Positions 1 through 7,825 are shown, numbered from the stretch's first letter. The stretch is DNA of 50,868 bases from Ferrimonas aestuarii (GCF_005116665.1 NZ_SWCJ01000025.1:1-50868), one strand, 5' to 3'. Translations and numbers: made by a program. The notes: generated by a model not told the origin, from the sequence alone.

Positions 1-84
1 TACCTGTTCAACCACAGATAATTTAAAGGCCATTGGGTAATCACGCTGCGAGCGTCTGCGTCGCTTGGGCTCTACCTTTTCCAT
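1..84 (-). CDS. IS3-family transposase OrfA, N-terminal fragment (runs off left edge)
   Basis: Only the first 28 codons are present. The protein starts MEKVEPKRRRRSQRDYPMAF, a basic start typical of the helix-turn-helix OrfA of IS3-family elements, which binds the IS ends and is fused to OrfB by frameshifting. The ATG at 82-84 (minus) is preceded by a GGAGA ribosome site. The rest of the gene is outside the window, so intactness cannot be judged. Confidence 0.75.
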   Translation of the reverse strand, partial: MEKVEPKRRRRSQRDYPMAFKLSVVEQV

Positions 85-124
85 AATAGGTCTCCAATGT
101 GTAAACCTATTTCAGGACGGGTCA
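1..124 (-). mobile_element. IS3-family insertion sequence, left-end fragment
   Basis: The first 124 bases are the 5' end of an IS whose body lies off the left edge. The terminal repeat (99-124) read inward on the minus strand starts TGACCCGTCCTGAAAT. The element at the right edge begins TGTGTCGTCCTGAAAT, and the two 26-base tips agree at 20 positions, as expected for left and right ends of one element type. The start of an OrfA-like frame lies inside. The IS3/IS150-type assignment rests on the OrfA start seen here and the OrfB tail seen at the other edge. Confidence 0.8.
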
Positions 125-128
125 GAAA

Positions 129-160
129 GAAACAAAAAGCCCCGCACTATGGCGAGGCTT
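129..160 (-). terminator. Rho-independent terminator after the outer-membrane-protein relic
   Basis: On the minus strand AAGCCTCGC pairs with GCGGGGCTT (one mismatch) around a six-base loop and is followed by TTTGTTTCTTT. It lies 60 bases past the stop of the relic reading frame and five bases from the IS tip, so the IS inserted just beyond this transcription unit. Confidence 0.75.
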
Positions 161-220
161 CTTTGAGGTGGTTATGCTCGGTTCGTGGGTTCGTTTTCCT
201 GCCTACTGGCCGAGGCGGTT

Positions 221-367
221 TTAGTATGCAGCACTAAAGCTGACCGCATACCCTGTTGCCGCAGGAATCGCCGAAGCCATCCCCCAATTTCCACCCATAG
301 TAGCGACCTTCGGCACGTTCAGGTTGTAAGTGCTCTCCTGTGTTACAACGTCTTGCCCCAAGGCCAT
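221..367 (-). pseudogene. C-terminal relic of a beta-barrel outer membrane protein
   Basis: A 48-codon frame (first ATG at 367) ends GYAVSFSAAY followed by TAA. The alternating hydrophobic pattern with a terminal aromatic residue is the classical C-terminal signature of outer membrane beta-barrels recognised by the BAM complex. The same frame stays open for a few codons upstream to a TAA near 400 and has no signal sequence, so it looks like the surviving 3' end of a larger gene. A good terminator follows it. The family cannot be named with confidence; a YadA-like anchor or a porin end are both possible. An independent tiny gene is less likely. Confidence 0.4.
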
Positions 368-506
368 TACAACTTTCCCTAAGTTAGCAGAGCCTTCATT
401 TTAGTCGCTCGCTGACTATTACTTTATGTGGCTGAAGGTGGTTCTGCTGAATGAATAGCTGCTTAAACATTAGCTAGTTATCTTAGAAGCATTGGTTATC
501 GTTCTG

Positions 507-788
507 TCATTTCTTTGTTTGGCGGTGTTTGTCCAGTAAGTGTCGGAAGATTGCATAAACAATGAAAATTGTCATTGATATTATTAGAGCGATGACACCT
601 TGGAAATCTATAATTAGCACTGAAAGTCTCCACCGAATAATTATCGTGATGCTCAAACTATAGCAATTGCACAGTGGCGAGCGGTAGGTGACTTTTTCAG
701 CATTTAATATATAACAAGTACTATAGGGGGCACTTTTGTTTTCGGAATTACAAGACTCAGAGGCTTCAGAATCGCCGCCCAACCCCAA
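507..788 (-). CDS. Possible small membrane protein (doubtful)
   Basis: A 93-codon frame with one convincing hydrophobic stretch (about residues 58-80) and a basic tail ending HRQTKK. Its N-terminal part overlaps the end of the upstream gene by 23 bases and looks unlike a normal leader. No ribosome site stands out. The stretch is more AT-rich than the genes to its right. I do not recognise a family. It may be a chance frame in decayed sequence next to the IS, or a gene starting at a later codon. Confidence 0.2.
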   Translation of the reverse strand: MGLGGDSEASESCNSENKSAPYSTCYILNAEKVTYRSPLCNCYSLSITIIIRWRLSVLIIDFQGVIALIISMTIFIVYAIFRHLLDKHRQTKK

Positions 789-1755
789 TAATCAGATGAT
801 CCCAGTTGAGGAAGCCATATTCTGCATACAGGCTCCACTGATTCTGTGAGCCAAAATCGTAGTTGATGCTAAATGCCAAGTTGTCGGTTTCCTCTTTGGC
901 CAGGTCGATGTCGAATTTTACCTGCTCCATGATGGGTGCCAGCTGTGGCACGTCTGCGAAGCTGTAGCTGCCAGTCACTCGTTGATTGACCTTCTGGTGG
1001 TTATAGGCGAGGAACCAAGCCAATTTGTCTCCACCAACGTCAAAACGCTGCCCAATGCGCAGTGAGCCAATTTTGGTGCGTATGGTACTGTCTGTGGTGT
1101 CGGTATTGGCTTTAACCGTTGCGCCTACGGCCATCAGAATGAAAGGGTTAAGGGAATCGAAGGGCTGAACTTGACCAGCGAGCACGGTACCGATGCCATA
1201 GTTGGTGGCGGTATACTCAATGGGAATTGGCAGCACGATGCCATCAGGAACATTAATGGGCAGCCCTTCGACATTATCGAGTAAGGCTCTGATGTCTTTA
1301 TTACCTTTGGTTTCACCAAATAGCAGATAGACGTTCCAGAAGGGCAGAATCCACGCGTCGATTTTAAGCTGATAGCTTTCGTCACTGCCGTCAATGCTGA
1401 CGTCACTGGCAGGAATGAAGTATTGCTCAAACTCACCATCGGGTGCACACCCTCGTATGGTGCAGCCTCCTAGAAGACCACCGTCCACCTGAACAAAAAA
1501 GTCATTGTCGGCGACGTAACTGGCATCAATCTTGTTGTAAAAGAAAGTGACTCCAATGGGTAGGGGCAGCTGATGGCCTCGAGCTCGAGCTTGCTCACCA
1601 AGTAGCGGCAACCGACTCCAATGCTTAGGATCGGTTTGCTGAGCAACTACGGTGTTGATGTCATCGGCGAGAACGGGAGCCGCCCCGGTACTCGCAGCGG
1701 CGAAGAGGCTGCCAAGCAGGGTGCGAGACAGTGAAGAGGGAGATGACGTTGACAA
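766..1755 (-). CDS. Predicted outer membrane beta-barrel protein
   Basis: 329 residues. A Sec-type signal peptide (about residues 1-30, ending APVLA before DDIN) is followed by Gly- and aromatic-rich alternating strands, and the chain ends IIGVGRRF, with the terminal Phe expected of a BAM substrate. The start is taken as TTG at 1755: an in-frame TAA lies eight codons upstream, no ATG lies between, and a GAGG ribosome site sits six bases before the TTG. It resembles outer membrane proteins of unassigned function in marine gammaproteobacteria (roughly 300-350 residues). The substrate, if it is a channel, cannot be told. Two Cys (in the GGCTIRGCAP region) may form a loop disulfide. Confidence 0.7.
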   Translation of the reverse strand: MSTSSPSSLSRTLLGSLFAAASTGAAPVLADDINTVVAQQTDPKHWSRLPLLGEQARARGHQLPLPIGVTFFYNKIDASYVADNDFFVQVDGGLLGGCTIRGCAPDGEFEQYFIPASDVSIDGSDESYQLKIDAWILPFWNVYLLFGETKGNKDIRALLDNVEGLPINVPDGIVLPIPIEYTATNYGIGTVLAGQVQPFDSLNPFILMAVGATVKANTDTTDSTIRTKIGSLRIGQRFDVGGDKLAWFLAYNHQKVNQRVTGSYSFADVPQLAPIMEQVKFDIDLAKEETDNLAFSINYDFGSQNQWSLYAEYGFLNWDHLIIGVGRRF

Positions 1756-1877
1756 AATTTGCCTCGAACTGGCTGATTAAATGAATAAATTGATGTCGCA
1801 ACGTTAAGCGTAGGCGATCTCAGCGGTTCAGGGTAACAGGAGCAAACTGAACCCAAGCTGATTCGGATCGGAAGGGG

Positions 1878-2411
1878 TTAAGGGGCTTTGGTGATAGGCA
1901 GTTGCTGTAGCAGGGTTTGAACGGCTTGGTCCATTTGTTGCTGAAGCTCCTCAGGAGCTAGGCCGTCAATGGCGAAAAAGGTTTGTGCTTGCCAACGCTG
2001 GGCTCCGGAGTCAAATAGATCCAGCCTCAGGTACTGCGCCGTTACTTCATCACTTCCTACGGGAATGGAGACTCCCCCGCCAATACTTGAGTTGCTGCTG
2101 TAACTGCCGCCGCCAATGCCGATACTGAACTGGCTCTGTTTCGCCTGTTTTTGTTGCCACAGGCGCGCCACAAGCTCGATATCGCTTTCGGCTTGAGCTC
2201 GCCAGCCAATTGAAGCCAGGGTTGCTGTTAATGCGGTTTGAGCCCGTTTTGCCATGAGCGGGTGATTGTCGTGTTTTGGCTCCGGGATGCTTACGTACTC
2301 AATGGCGTCAAAGTCGTAGCTTTGGTCGAAATCCACTTGTGGCTTGGCGCCACAACCAAGCAGGAGCGCCACAGCGATAACGGCTGTGGCACCGAACTTG
2401 ATTATCTTCAT
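1878..2411 (-). CDS. DUF4136-family lipoprotein
   Basis: 177 residues. The leader ends in a lipobox (ALLLGC, Cys at about residue 20), so it should be lipid-anchored to the envelope. The start of the mature part (VDFDQSYDFDAIEYVSIPEP) and the later Gly/Ser-rich strand region (SIGIGGGSYSSNSSIGGG) match the DUF4136 family, small periplasm-facing lipoproteins of unknown function. The ATG overlaps the stop of the DUF3135 gene upstream (ATGA arrangement), so the two are probably translationally coupled. Confidence 0.8.
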   Translation of the reverse strand: MKIIKFGATAVIAVALLLGCGAKPQVDFDQSYDFDAIEYVSIPEPKHDNHPLMAKRAQTALTATLASIGWRAQAESDIELVARLWQQKQAKQSQFSIGIGGGSYSSNSSIGGGVSIPVGSDEVTAQYLRLDLFDSGAQRWQAQTFFAIDGLAPEELQQQMDQAVQTLLQQLPITKAP

Positions 2412-2752
2412 CGCTTAGCGCTTCTAACCTGAGGCAAACTCTCTGGTTGGCTTTGCTGTGATAGTGACACCACCTTCGCTCTGTTTAGCTGTTCAGGCCG
2501 ATTGAGGTGAGTATCGAGCAATGACAGCTTCTCATGCATCATGTTGGATACTTCAATCATGGACTGATAGGGGTTGGAAGCTCGTTCAATGGTGCGGTCG
2601 ATTCGATGTTGCAGGCTACGCAGTTGGTTTTGGTTACCGGAACTGGCGTTATTGATGGCGTCATTGATGGCTTGTTGCCGGATCCGCTCTAGCTGCTGTG
2701 GATCCTCTTTGGCCATCTGCATCATTTGATCGAAGTTTGGCAGTTCAGTCAT
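2408..2752 (-). CDS. DUF3135-family protein
   Basis: 114 residues from the ATG at 2752 (MTELPNFDQMMQMAKEDPQQ), which has a G-rich ribosome site just upstream; an upstream in-frame start would add eight residues unlike the family. The N-terminal segment PNFDQMMQMAKEDPQQLERIR is the hallmark of DUF3135, small soluble helical proteins in Shewanella, Ferrimonas and Vibrio whose function is unknown. The rest is predicted helical and Gln-rich with no signal peptide, so cytoplasmic. The stop overlaps the start of the DUF4136 lipoprotein gene, making a two-gene operon. Confidence 0.75.
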   Translation of the reverse strand: MTELPNFDQMMQMAKEDPQQLERIRQQAINDAINNASSGNQNQLRSLQHRIDRTIERASNPYQSMIEVSNMMHEKLSLLDTHLNRPEQLNRAKVVSLSQQSQPESLPQVRSAKR

Positions 2753-2813
2753 GTTACCCCCAAGAGAAAGGTACACGTCCGCTGTTCCGCTTATCGATTC
2801 GTCCTGTATCGAT

Positions 2814-2831
2814 GGGCTCAGGTGTGAGCCC
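2814..2831. other. Intergenic inverted repeat (7-bp stem)
   Basis: GGGCTCA and TGAGCCC flank a four-base loop between the HD-GYP gene and the DUF3135 gene. There is no T-tract on the minus strand, so it is a weak terminator candidate at best. Confidence 0.3.
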
Positions 2832-2897
2832 TTTGAGGAGTAAGTGTTGACCTAGAATGCTGATTGCGCAAGAAATCAGCAATGGGGGCGTTGGTGA

Positions 2898-4151
2898 TTA
2901 ATTTTGTGAATCGTAGAAGTAGGTCATGCGATCCCGTGGGCTAAGGTAGCTCAGAGCCTCTGGCGACAGGTTACTGGCCAGCAGGCTGCGTTCAATTTTA
3001 ATCTCTTTGCCATCGATGGCAACCGATGCGGCTTGCTGCCTTGGAACGCTGGGGTCGTAGACCAATACTTTGGGGGCCAAAAGGTTTCCTGAGTCCACTT
3101 CAGTCACCATGGCAAACTCTTTGGTCGATAGCTGCACAATGCTGCCTGGAGGGTACACCCCCATCATCTTAATGAACTGCTGAACATAGTGAGTGTTGAG
3201 CTTCTCTTTGAAGCTCTTATACATCAAGCCAAGCACAATACCGGGTGGGCGAGCCTGCTTGGGGTTATCTGGATGACATAGGGTGTCATACAGGTCGACC
3301 ACGGCGATCAGCTGTGCCAGAGGTTCAATGGCGCTGCCTTTTAAGCCCCTAGGGTAACCGCTGCCATCGAGGTATTCATGGTGTTGACTGACCATGGCCG
3401 ATACCGAGCGAGAGATTGACGGCTGAGCACGCAGCAGTTCGTAGCCCAAATTGGTGTGACGCTGTCGCTCTTTGCGTTCGGTTAATGTCGGCTGTTTTTT
3501 GCTGAACAGTGCCGCGGGCATCATCTGTTTGCCGCAGTCGTGGAGCATGGCACCAAGTCCAATCTCTTTGATCTGTTCCTCGGTCATGCCCACTTGCCGA
3601 GCTAACATCATCGCCAATACGGTAACGTTGAGTTGGTGATAGCTGGGATCGCCGGAAGTGACGTCGTCATTGACCAAGTGCAGGGATACCTGGCTGCCCT
3701 TGAGTAAGCTGGCGGTCATCTGATCGACCAGTGCTTTTGAGGCTTGAATCGCTTCTTTGGTGCGTGAGGGAAGTTTGTTGTTGACGGTGCGCAGTTGGCT
3801 AATTGAGTCGGCGTATTCCCGTTCGTGTTTCTTGAACGATTTTCTAAACTCTTTGAGCTCTTGAATGCCGGCCTGCTTTTCCTGTTCTAACTTTGCTGTC
3901 AGCTTGGTCAATTCATCCTGTGAGTCGGCGAGGTTAGGCACTGCTGGGGTACTGAGAATCCCTTGGGTGCTGCGTTGGGTATCCACAAGCACATGGGGCA
4001 GACGCAGTCGTTTTAGCAGGGCGATCTGTTCCTGTTTTTTAATCAGGAAGCTGTTGAACATGAAGGGATGGTCTCGCCATGAAATTGGCAGCTTGATGTA
4101 GTTACCAACTTGCAGTTGTTCTACCTTAACTTTTTGAACTCGGTTACTCAC
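2898..4151 (-). CDS. HD-GYP domain protein with DUF3391, likely cyclic di-GMP phosphodiesterase
   Basis: 417 residues. An N-terminal DUF3391 module (about 5-60, VEQLQVGNYI), then a charged helical linker (80-130), then an HD-GYP domain (about 165-330). Seen directly: HDCGK with the metal-binding HD at 204-205, paired His at 257-258, and the DGSGYPRGLKG loop (262-272) that gives the family its name. All key residues for hydrolysing c-di-GMP appear present. There are no membrane segments, so cytoplasmic. The start is GTG at 4151 with only a weak ribosome site, and a 17-bp hairpin ends seven bases before it (separate entry). Likely lowers c-di-GMP, opposing cyclases such as the GGDEF-EAL protein at 38.8 kb. 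Confidence 0.9.
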   Translation of the reverse strand: MSNRVQKVKVEQLQVGNYIKLPISWRDHPFMFNSFLIKKQEQIALLKRLRLPHVLVDTQRSTQGILSTPAVPNLADSQDELTKLTAKLEQEKQAGIQELKEFRKSFKKHEREYADSISQLRTVNNKLPSRTKEAIQASKALVDQMTASLLKGSQVSLHLVNDDVTSGDPSYHQLNVTVLAMMLARQVGMTEEQIKEIGLGAMLHDCGKQMMPAALFSKKQPTLTERKERQRHTNLGYELLRAQPSISRSVSAMVSQHHEYLDGSGYPRGLKGSAIEPLAQLIAVVDLYDTLCHPDNPKQARPPGIVLGLMYKSFKEKLNTHYVQQFIKMMGVYPPGSIVQLSTKEFAMVTEVDSGNLLAPKVLVYDPSVPRQQAASVAIDGKEIKIERSLLASNLSPEALSYLSPRDRMTYFYDSQN

Positions 4152-4157
4152 GCTTCA

Positions 4158-4199
4158 AATAAAATGCTAACAAGTGTTTAATCTTGTTAGCATTTTATT
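4158..4199. terminator. Perfect 17-bp hairpin between the DUF2057 and HD-GYP genes
   Basis: AATAAAATGCTAACAAG (4158-4174) is the exact reverse complement of 4183-4199, with an eight-base loop. It begins about 20 bases past the DUF2057 stop and ends seven bases before the GTG of the HD-GYP gene. The minus-strand 3' arm ends in ATTTTATTT, so it could terminate the upstream transcript, but its closeness to the next start also allows an effect on translation. Confidence 0.6.
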
Positions 4200-4217
4200 C
4201 TTGGGGGTCCGACCTGT

Positions 4218-4619
4218 CTAGAACTGATTTTCTGTATCCCACGGGGTGCGAAGGTTATGGGGCACAGGGGCTTGGTTGGCATCGGTCAATTCAAAGCTGG
4301 GCGTTCTTGCTAGATCGTCCCCATGTTGTTCGTTATGAGGATCTGGGGCATCCAGAAAGTAGCGGCTATTGCCATCGCTGGTAAATTGCAAATGGTGCGC
4401 ATCCGAACGATAGAAGCAGTGACTGTCGGAGTCATGCTCTAGTAAGGCATCGTAGCGAACCATGATGGTGTGTTGGCCCTTGGGCAGGTTTAGGCTGTCT
4501 TGGTAGCTGGCGACGGGGTCGCCGTTGATGGCAAGTACTCGCACATTATCCCCAAGGTGAAGAACTTGGGCTGAAGCAGGAATGGTGAACAGTAACGCTA
4601 AGGTAGCTAAAGTTTTCAT
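4218..4619 (-). CDS. DUF2057 (YccT-like) periplasmic protein, short form
   Basis: 133 residues with a signal peptide (1-17, ending PASA before QVLHLG). The opening of the mature part (LHLGDNVRVLAINGDPV), then LNLPKGQHTIMVRYDALL, follow the strand pattern of DUF2057/YccT proteins, which are usually over 200 residues; this one lacks much of the C-terminal half. A GGAG ribosome site precedes the ATG. Function of the family is unknown; export to the periplasm is supported by the leader. It could be a natural short member or an ancient truncation; no frameshift is evident. Confidence 0.65.
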   Translation of the reverse strand: MKTLATLALLFTIPASAQVLHLGDNVRVLAINGDPVASYQDSLNLPKGQHTIMVRYDALLEHDSDSHCFYRSDAHHLQFTSDGNSRYFLDAPDPHNEQHGDDLARTPSFELTDANQAPVPHNLRTPWDTENQF

Positions 4620-4710
4620 CGTATCGCTCCATAATGGGTTCTCCTATAGAGACCGGATTAAGTGCGGTTACTGTTCAGCCATGGCGAGTGGTTTGCAGAA
4701 TTGTTTTATA

Positions 4711-6084
4711 TCACGCTGATTTAAAACTGATTTTAATTTTGGCGCCCTCAAGCTCTGAGTCGGTGATTTCAATGTCGCCCTGATAGCTGGAGACGATATC
4801 ATTCACCACTGCTAGGCCAATACCTTGGCCAGGATTACGCCGATCTGCCCGCACACCGCGCTGTAACACCGCTTGGCGAAGCTCTGGCTCAATGCCCGGA
4901 CCGTCGTCTTCAACAATTAAGGTGAGGCCATCGTGCTCATTTAGGCTGGCATGAACCACCACGGTACTGATGGCAAATCGATAGGCGTTCTCCAGCAAAT
5001 TGCCTAGCATCTCCATCAGGTCGTCACGGTTTCCTGGAAACATCACCTCTTCGGGAATATTAAGCTGCGCGTTTATTCGCTTCTCCATGTAGACCTTGCT
5101 CAGCATGGTGGTGAGCTTGTCCGTTACTTCATGAATAGGGGTGTGCTCACGAGTTAATCCTTGACGGCCAACCATGGCGCGGCGCAGTTGATATTGAATG
5201 ATCTGATCCATCTGGTTCAGTTGCGCCAGCATCTGTTGGTTACGCTCTTTTTGCTCTATGCCTGGTTCATCCATGATGGCATTGGTGGCTGCCAGTCGGG
5301 TTTTGAGGCTGTGTGCTAAGTCTTTCATGGCGTCCTGATAGGTTTGCCGCTGGTGCTTCTCTTTGCTTAGCAGTTCGTTGAGGGCTGAGGCTACGTTGGA
5401 CAGCTCCACCGGGTAATCTTCGGAGACTTTGCTGGACTTGCCTTTGATGATGTTGCGCACTTCATCAGAGAGCTGTCTTAACGGCCTCAGCCCCCAAAAG
5501 CTTGCACCAACGAGCAGCAGCCCTGACAGGGGAATAAACAGCCCGACACGGACGTAGGTTTGACGATAACTGGTGGCCAATTGCTGCTGTACATCCTCAG
5601 CGTCGCTCAGCACCAAAATCTCGAACTCTTGCTGATTGATGGTAAGGGGAACCACCACTACGGAGTAACTCTTGCCATCCGCCAGAGACACCACATCGGG
5701 GCCGTTATTTTGTTGGCCGAGCTGACGCACACGTTCGCAACTGTCCTGCAGGCCGAGTCGTTTTGCAGCCTCCGAAGAGGAGTAGTGGTCACGCAAGTTA
5801 TTGGTGCAGGTGATCAGCAGGTAGCCGGATTCATCCTGAACGGGAACTGGTGTGTCGGTCAAAATATGCTGGGGCAGCATGCCTTCCAAGCGCAATTCGG
5901 CAGCGATGCTTGGCAAGCGAGCGAGAAGATCATTGGTTTGAGTGACGTGCAGATCTTTGGCTTTTTGCTGGTTGAGGGCCTCTGCCAGTGCCAATGAGGT
6001 CAGGGTGATGATCACCAGTGAGGTGAGCATCAATCGTCGCTGCAATCTAGGGCGTTGCCTTAGGAGTCTTTTCATTAACCACAC
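4711..6084 (-). CDS. PhoQ-like sensor histidine kinase
   Basis: 457 residues: membrane helix (about 17-37), periplasmic sensor (38-175), second helix (about 178-198), HAMP-like linker, then the kinase core. Seen directly: phospho-acceptor His in DLAHSLKTRLAA, N-box LLENAYRF, G1 VEDDGPGIE, G2 GQGIGLAVV. All look functional. The H-box spacing and the sequence following it match the PhoQ type rather than EnvZ. The sensor has two Cys (ITCTNN, DSCERV) that may form a periplasmic disulfide, and I see no dense acidic patch like that of enteric PhoQ, so the signal may not be Mg2+. The start overlaps the regulator's end by 10 bases, as in phoPQ operons. Confidence 0.88.
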   Translation of the reverse strand: MWLMKRLLRQRPRLQRRLMLTSLVIITLTSLALAEALNQQKAKDLHVTQTNDLLARLPSIAAELRLEGMLPQHILTDTPVPVQDESGYLLITCTNNLRDHYSSSEAAKRLGLQDSCERVRQLGQQNNGPDVVSLADGKSYSVVVVPLTINQQEFEILVLSDAEDVQQQLATSYRQTYVRVGLFIPLSGLLLVGASFWGLRPLRQLSDEVRNIIKGKSSKVSEDYPVELSNVASALNELLSKEKHQRQTYQDAMKDLAHSLKTRLAATNAIMDEPGIEQKERNQQMLAQLNQMDQIIQYQLRRAMVGRQGLTREHTPIHEVTDKLTTMLSKVYMEKRINAQLNIPEEVMFPGNRDDLMEMLGNLLENAYRFAISTVVVHASLNEHDGLTLIVEDDGPGIEPELRQAVLQRGVRADRRNPGQGIGLAVVNDIVSSYQGDIEITDSELEGAKIKISFKSA

Positions 6085-6749
6085 ACCAGATTAAATCGAT
6101 AACCTTGCCCACGAATGGTGACGATGGGGTTGTCTAGCCCGCCTTGGCTGAGCTTTTTTCTTAACCTAGAGATCATCACCTCAACGGTATTGGGGTCGCC
6201 TTCGCGGTCTTGATAGAGGATGTCTAACAGACGTTGTTTGGAGATGACCTGCTGATGATGTCGCATCAGGTACTCCAAAATTTGGTATTCGAATGCGGTC
6301 AGTTCCAGAGTTTCTTCGCCTAGGGTGGCAGACTTAGCGCCCATGTCCAGCTTAAGGTGCTCGCATTCGATAATGGGCTTAACAAAGCCGGCACTGCGGC
6401 GAACCAGCGCGTTGAGCCTGGCGACTAACTCTTCAATTTGAAAGGGTTTTATTAGGTAATCATCGGCGCCGGCATTGAGTCCTTCCACTTTGTCTTGCCA
6501 ATGATCGCGCGCCGTGAGGATCAGAATTGGTTTACGAAAGCCGTTTTCTCTGAGCTGACGAATCAGGTCAATGCCATCTTGATCCGGCAGTCCAAGGTCC
6601 ACCACCGCAATGTCGATGGGGTAGTTTTGAGCCAAATACTGCCCTTCACTGGCGGTTTCTGAGTCGAGCACCTGATTGCCCATCTCGGTCAGGCGCACGT
6701 TTAAGTGATGGCGCAGCAGCGCATCGTCTTCAATAACCAGTATTTTCAT
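6075..6749 (-). CDS. PhoP-like OmpR-family response regulator
   Basis: About 224 residues. A receiver domain (1-115) with the acidic pair EDD near the N terminus, phospho-acceptor Asp in VVDLGLPDQDG, and KPF at the expected Lys; then a winged-helix DNA-binding domain ending TIRGQGYRFNLV. Two ATGs are adjacent (6750-6752 and 6747-6749); the second is preferred because GGGG lies five bases before it. It overlaps the kinase gene and should be phosphorylated by it. It is paralogous to the regulator at 42.8 kb, sharing the RWQDKV/HWQDKV and GADDY segments. Targets cannot be told from sequence. Confidence 0.88.
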   Translation of the reverse strand: MKILVIEDDALLRHHLNVRLTEMGNQVLDSETASEGQYLAQNYPIDIAVVDLGLPDQDGIDLIRQLRENGFRKPILILTARDHWQDKVEGLNAGADDYLIKPFQIEELVARLNALVRRSAGFVKPIIECEHLKLDMGAKSATLGEETLELTAFEYQILEYLMRHHQQVISKQRLLDILYQDREGDPNTVEVMISRLRKKLSQGGLDNPIVTIRGQGYRFNLVCG

Positions 6750-6861
6750 CATTTCCCCAAAGCACGGTTGGCCAATGTGGAGAGTAGCATAATCGACCCC
6801 TCCTGAATCCTGCCTGAATCGATTTTTACCGCGGGGTTACTCTATTGGACTCGAGACAAAT

Positions 6862-6875
6862 ATGATGTGCATCAA
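6862..6875. promoter_or_regulatory. FNR/CRP-type box between the phoP-like gene and yebG
   Basis: ATGATGTGCATCAA differs from the FNR consensus TTGAT-N4-ATCAA at one base and also resembles a CRP half-site pair. It is about 113 bases upstream of the PhoP-like start and 80 upstream of yebG. Candidate only. Confidence 0.35.
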
Positions 6876-6892
6876 TCACTCGCGCAAAACAA

Positions 6893-6908
6893 CTGTATTT
6901 ATATACAT
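6893..6908. promoter_or_regulatory. LexA (SOS) box of yebG
   Basis: CTGTATTTATATACAT matches the LexA consensus CTGT-N8-ACAG with one mismatch in the last base and has the usual AT-rich centre. It lies 47 bases before the yebG start, next to a TATGCT -10 candidate (6916-6921). yebG is a known SOS gene in E. coli. Confidence 0.75.
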
Positions 6909-6954
6909 GGTTTGTTATGCTGTACATAAGTTCAACAAACTCTAGGGAGCCGAA

Positions 6955-7245
6955 ATGGCAGTTATTGTTAAGTACGTGGTCGAACGAAATGGAGAAGAGA
7001 AGATGACCTTTGCCAGCAAATCCGAAGCCGACGCCTATGACAAAATGCTGGATGTCGCAGACGAGCTTGAGGTGATGCTAAAAGGCAGTGGGTTGTTGGA
7101 GAACGATGACAATCGCGAAGCGGTAGCCATGTTCCTAGCAGAGAACAAAGATGACTTACTGCAAGCACTGAAAGGCAAAAAGAAAGCCCCGGTGGTAAAA
7201 CCTGCGCCTAAGGCAGCCGCGAAGAAAAGTGTGAAGGCCGCATAG
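6955..7245 (+). CDS. yebG: YebG-family SOS-response protein
   Basis: 96 residues, the same length as E. coli YebG. The N-terminal half (VKYVVERNGEEKMTFASKSE, then ADAYDKMLDVADEL) is nearly the family consensus. The C-terminal tail is Lys/Ala/Pro-rich (KKAPVVKPAPKAAAKKSVKAA) and basic. YebG is a small DNA-damage-induced protein of unclear biochemical role. The LexA-type box upstream supports SOS control here too. Start ATG has an AGGGAG-like ribosome site. It stands alone, divergent from the PhoPQ-like operon. Confidence 0.93.
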   Translation: MAVIVKYVVERNGEEKMTFASKSEADAYDKMLDVADELEVMLKGSGLLENDDNREAVAMFLAENKDDLLQALKGKKKAPVVKPAPKAAAKKSVKAA

Positions 7246-7269
7246 AAAAAAACCGGCTCTGTGAGCCGG
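7246..7269 (-). terminator. Terminator, best read on the minus strand
   Basis: CCGGCTC / GAGCCGG with a three-base loop; on the minus strand it is followed by seven T. It serves the small membrane protein gene ending at 7357 and begins directly after the yebG stop, so it may end both convergent transcripts. Confidence 0.75.
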
Positions 7270-7356
7270 CTTGCAAAATCTATTGCAGGAAAATAATGAT
7301 GATACTCGTTAACGAGTGTGCGCATTGTATCATGCTGAGCTAAGGTGAGAAACCTG

Positions 7357-7698
7357 TCACAGGGTTTTGTGTGCAAATTGACAGGTTTTCATCGGCCTAA
7401 TTAGCCATGCAACCAATAAGTTAAAGCAGATCATGGTGCTCATGATGGCAATCATGCGCAGATATGGCTGTTCCTGAGCGAGCCGTTGTTGGGCGATCTC
7501 CCAGGTGGTAGGTATCCAGATTATCAGCGCTCCTAACACCAAGCCTAATTGAAGTGCTTGGGTTAACCTGCGCTCTTTAAGCAGCAGTAAAATCGGCAAC
7601 AGTGCGGTGCCCGCCGCTGCAAGCAGGTTACCGTCTCTTAGGAAGTGAGCACCTAGCACGATGTAGGCAAGGAAGGCTAATACAACACGCCACCACAT
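7357..7698 (-). CDS. Small multi-pass membrane protein of unknown function
   Basis: 113 residues, largely hydrophobic, with about four membrane segments (roughly 3-20, 24-40, 50-67, 82-101), the second and third separated by a charged loop KERRLTQ. No signal cleavage or catalytic motif is seen. A GAGGAA ribosome site precedes the ATG. I do not recognise the family. A terminator follows on its strand. It may be transcribed alone or with an unknown partner; the next gene upstream on the same strand is about 130 bases away. Confidence 0.6.
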   Translation of the reverse strand: MWWRVVLAFLAYIVLGAHFLRDGNLLAAAGTALLPILLLLKERRLTQALQLGLVLGALIIWIPTTWEIAQQRLAQEQPYLRMIAIMSTMICFNLLVAWLIRPMKTCQFAHKTL

Positions 7699-7825
7699 AG
7701 TCTGGATTCCTCGAAATTTTTGGAGCGATTATTTTTAACCAGTTCATCGTTTGGGACTGAGAGCTGCCTCAATCTAAAACCGGTAAAATTTACTACTTTG
7801 GAGATATATTGGCAGCGGTAATGGG

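Noticed and set aside
507..788. A confident membrane protein gene next to the left IS
   Set aside because: Kept only as a doubtful feature: the N-terminal half is unlike a leader and there is no ribosome site.
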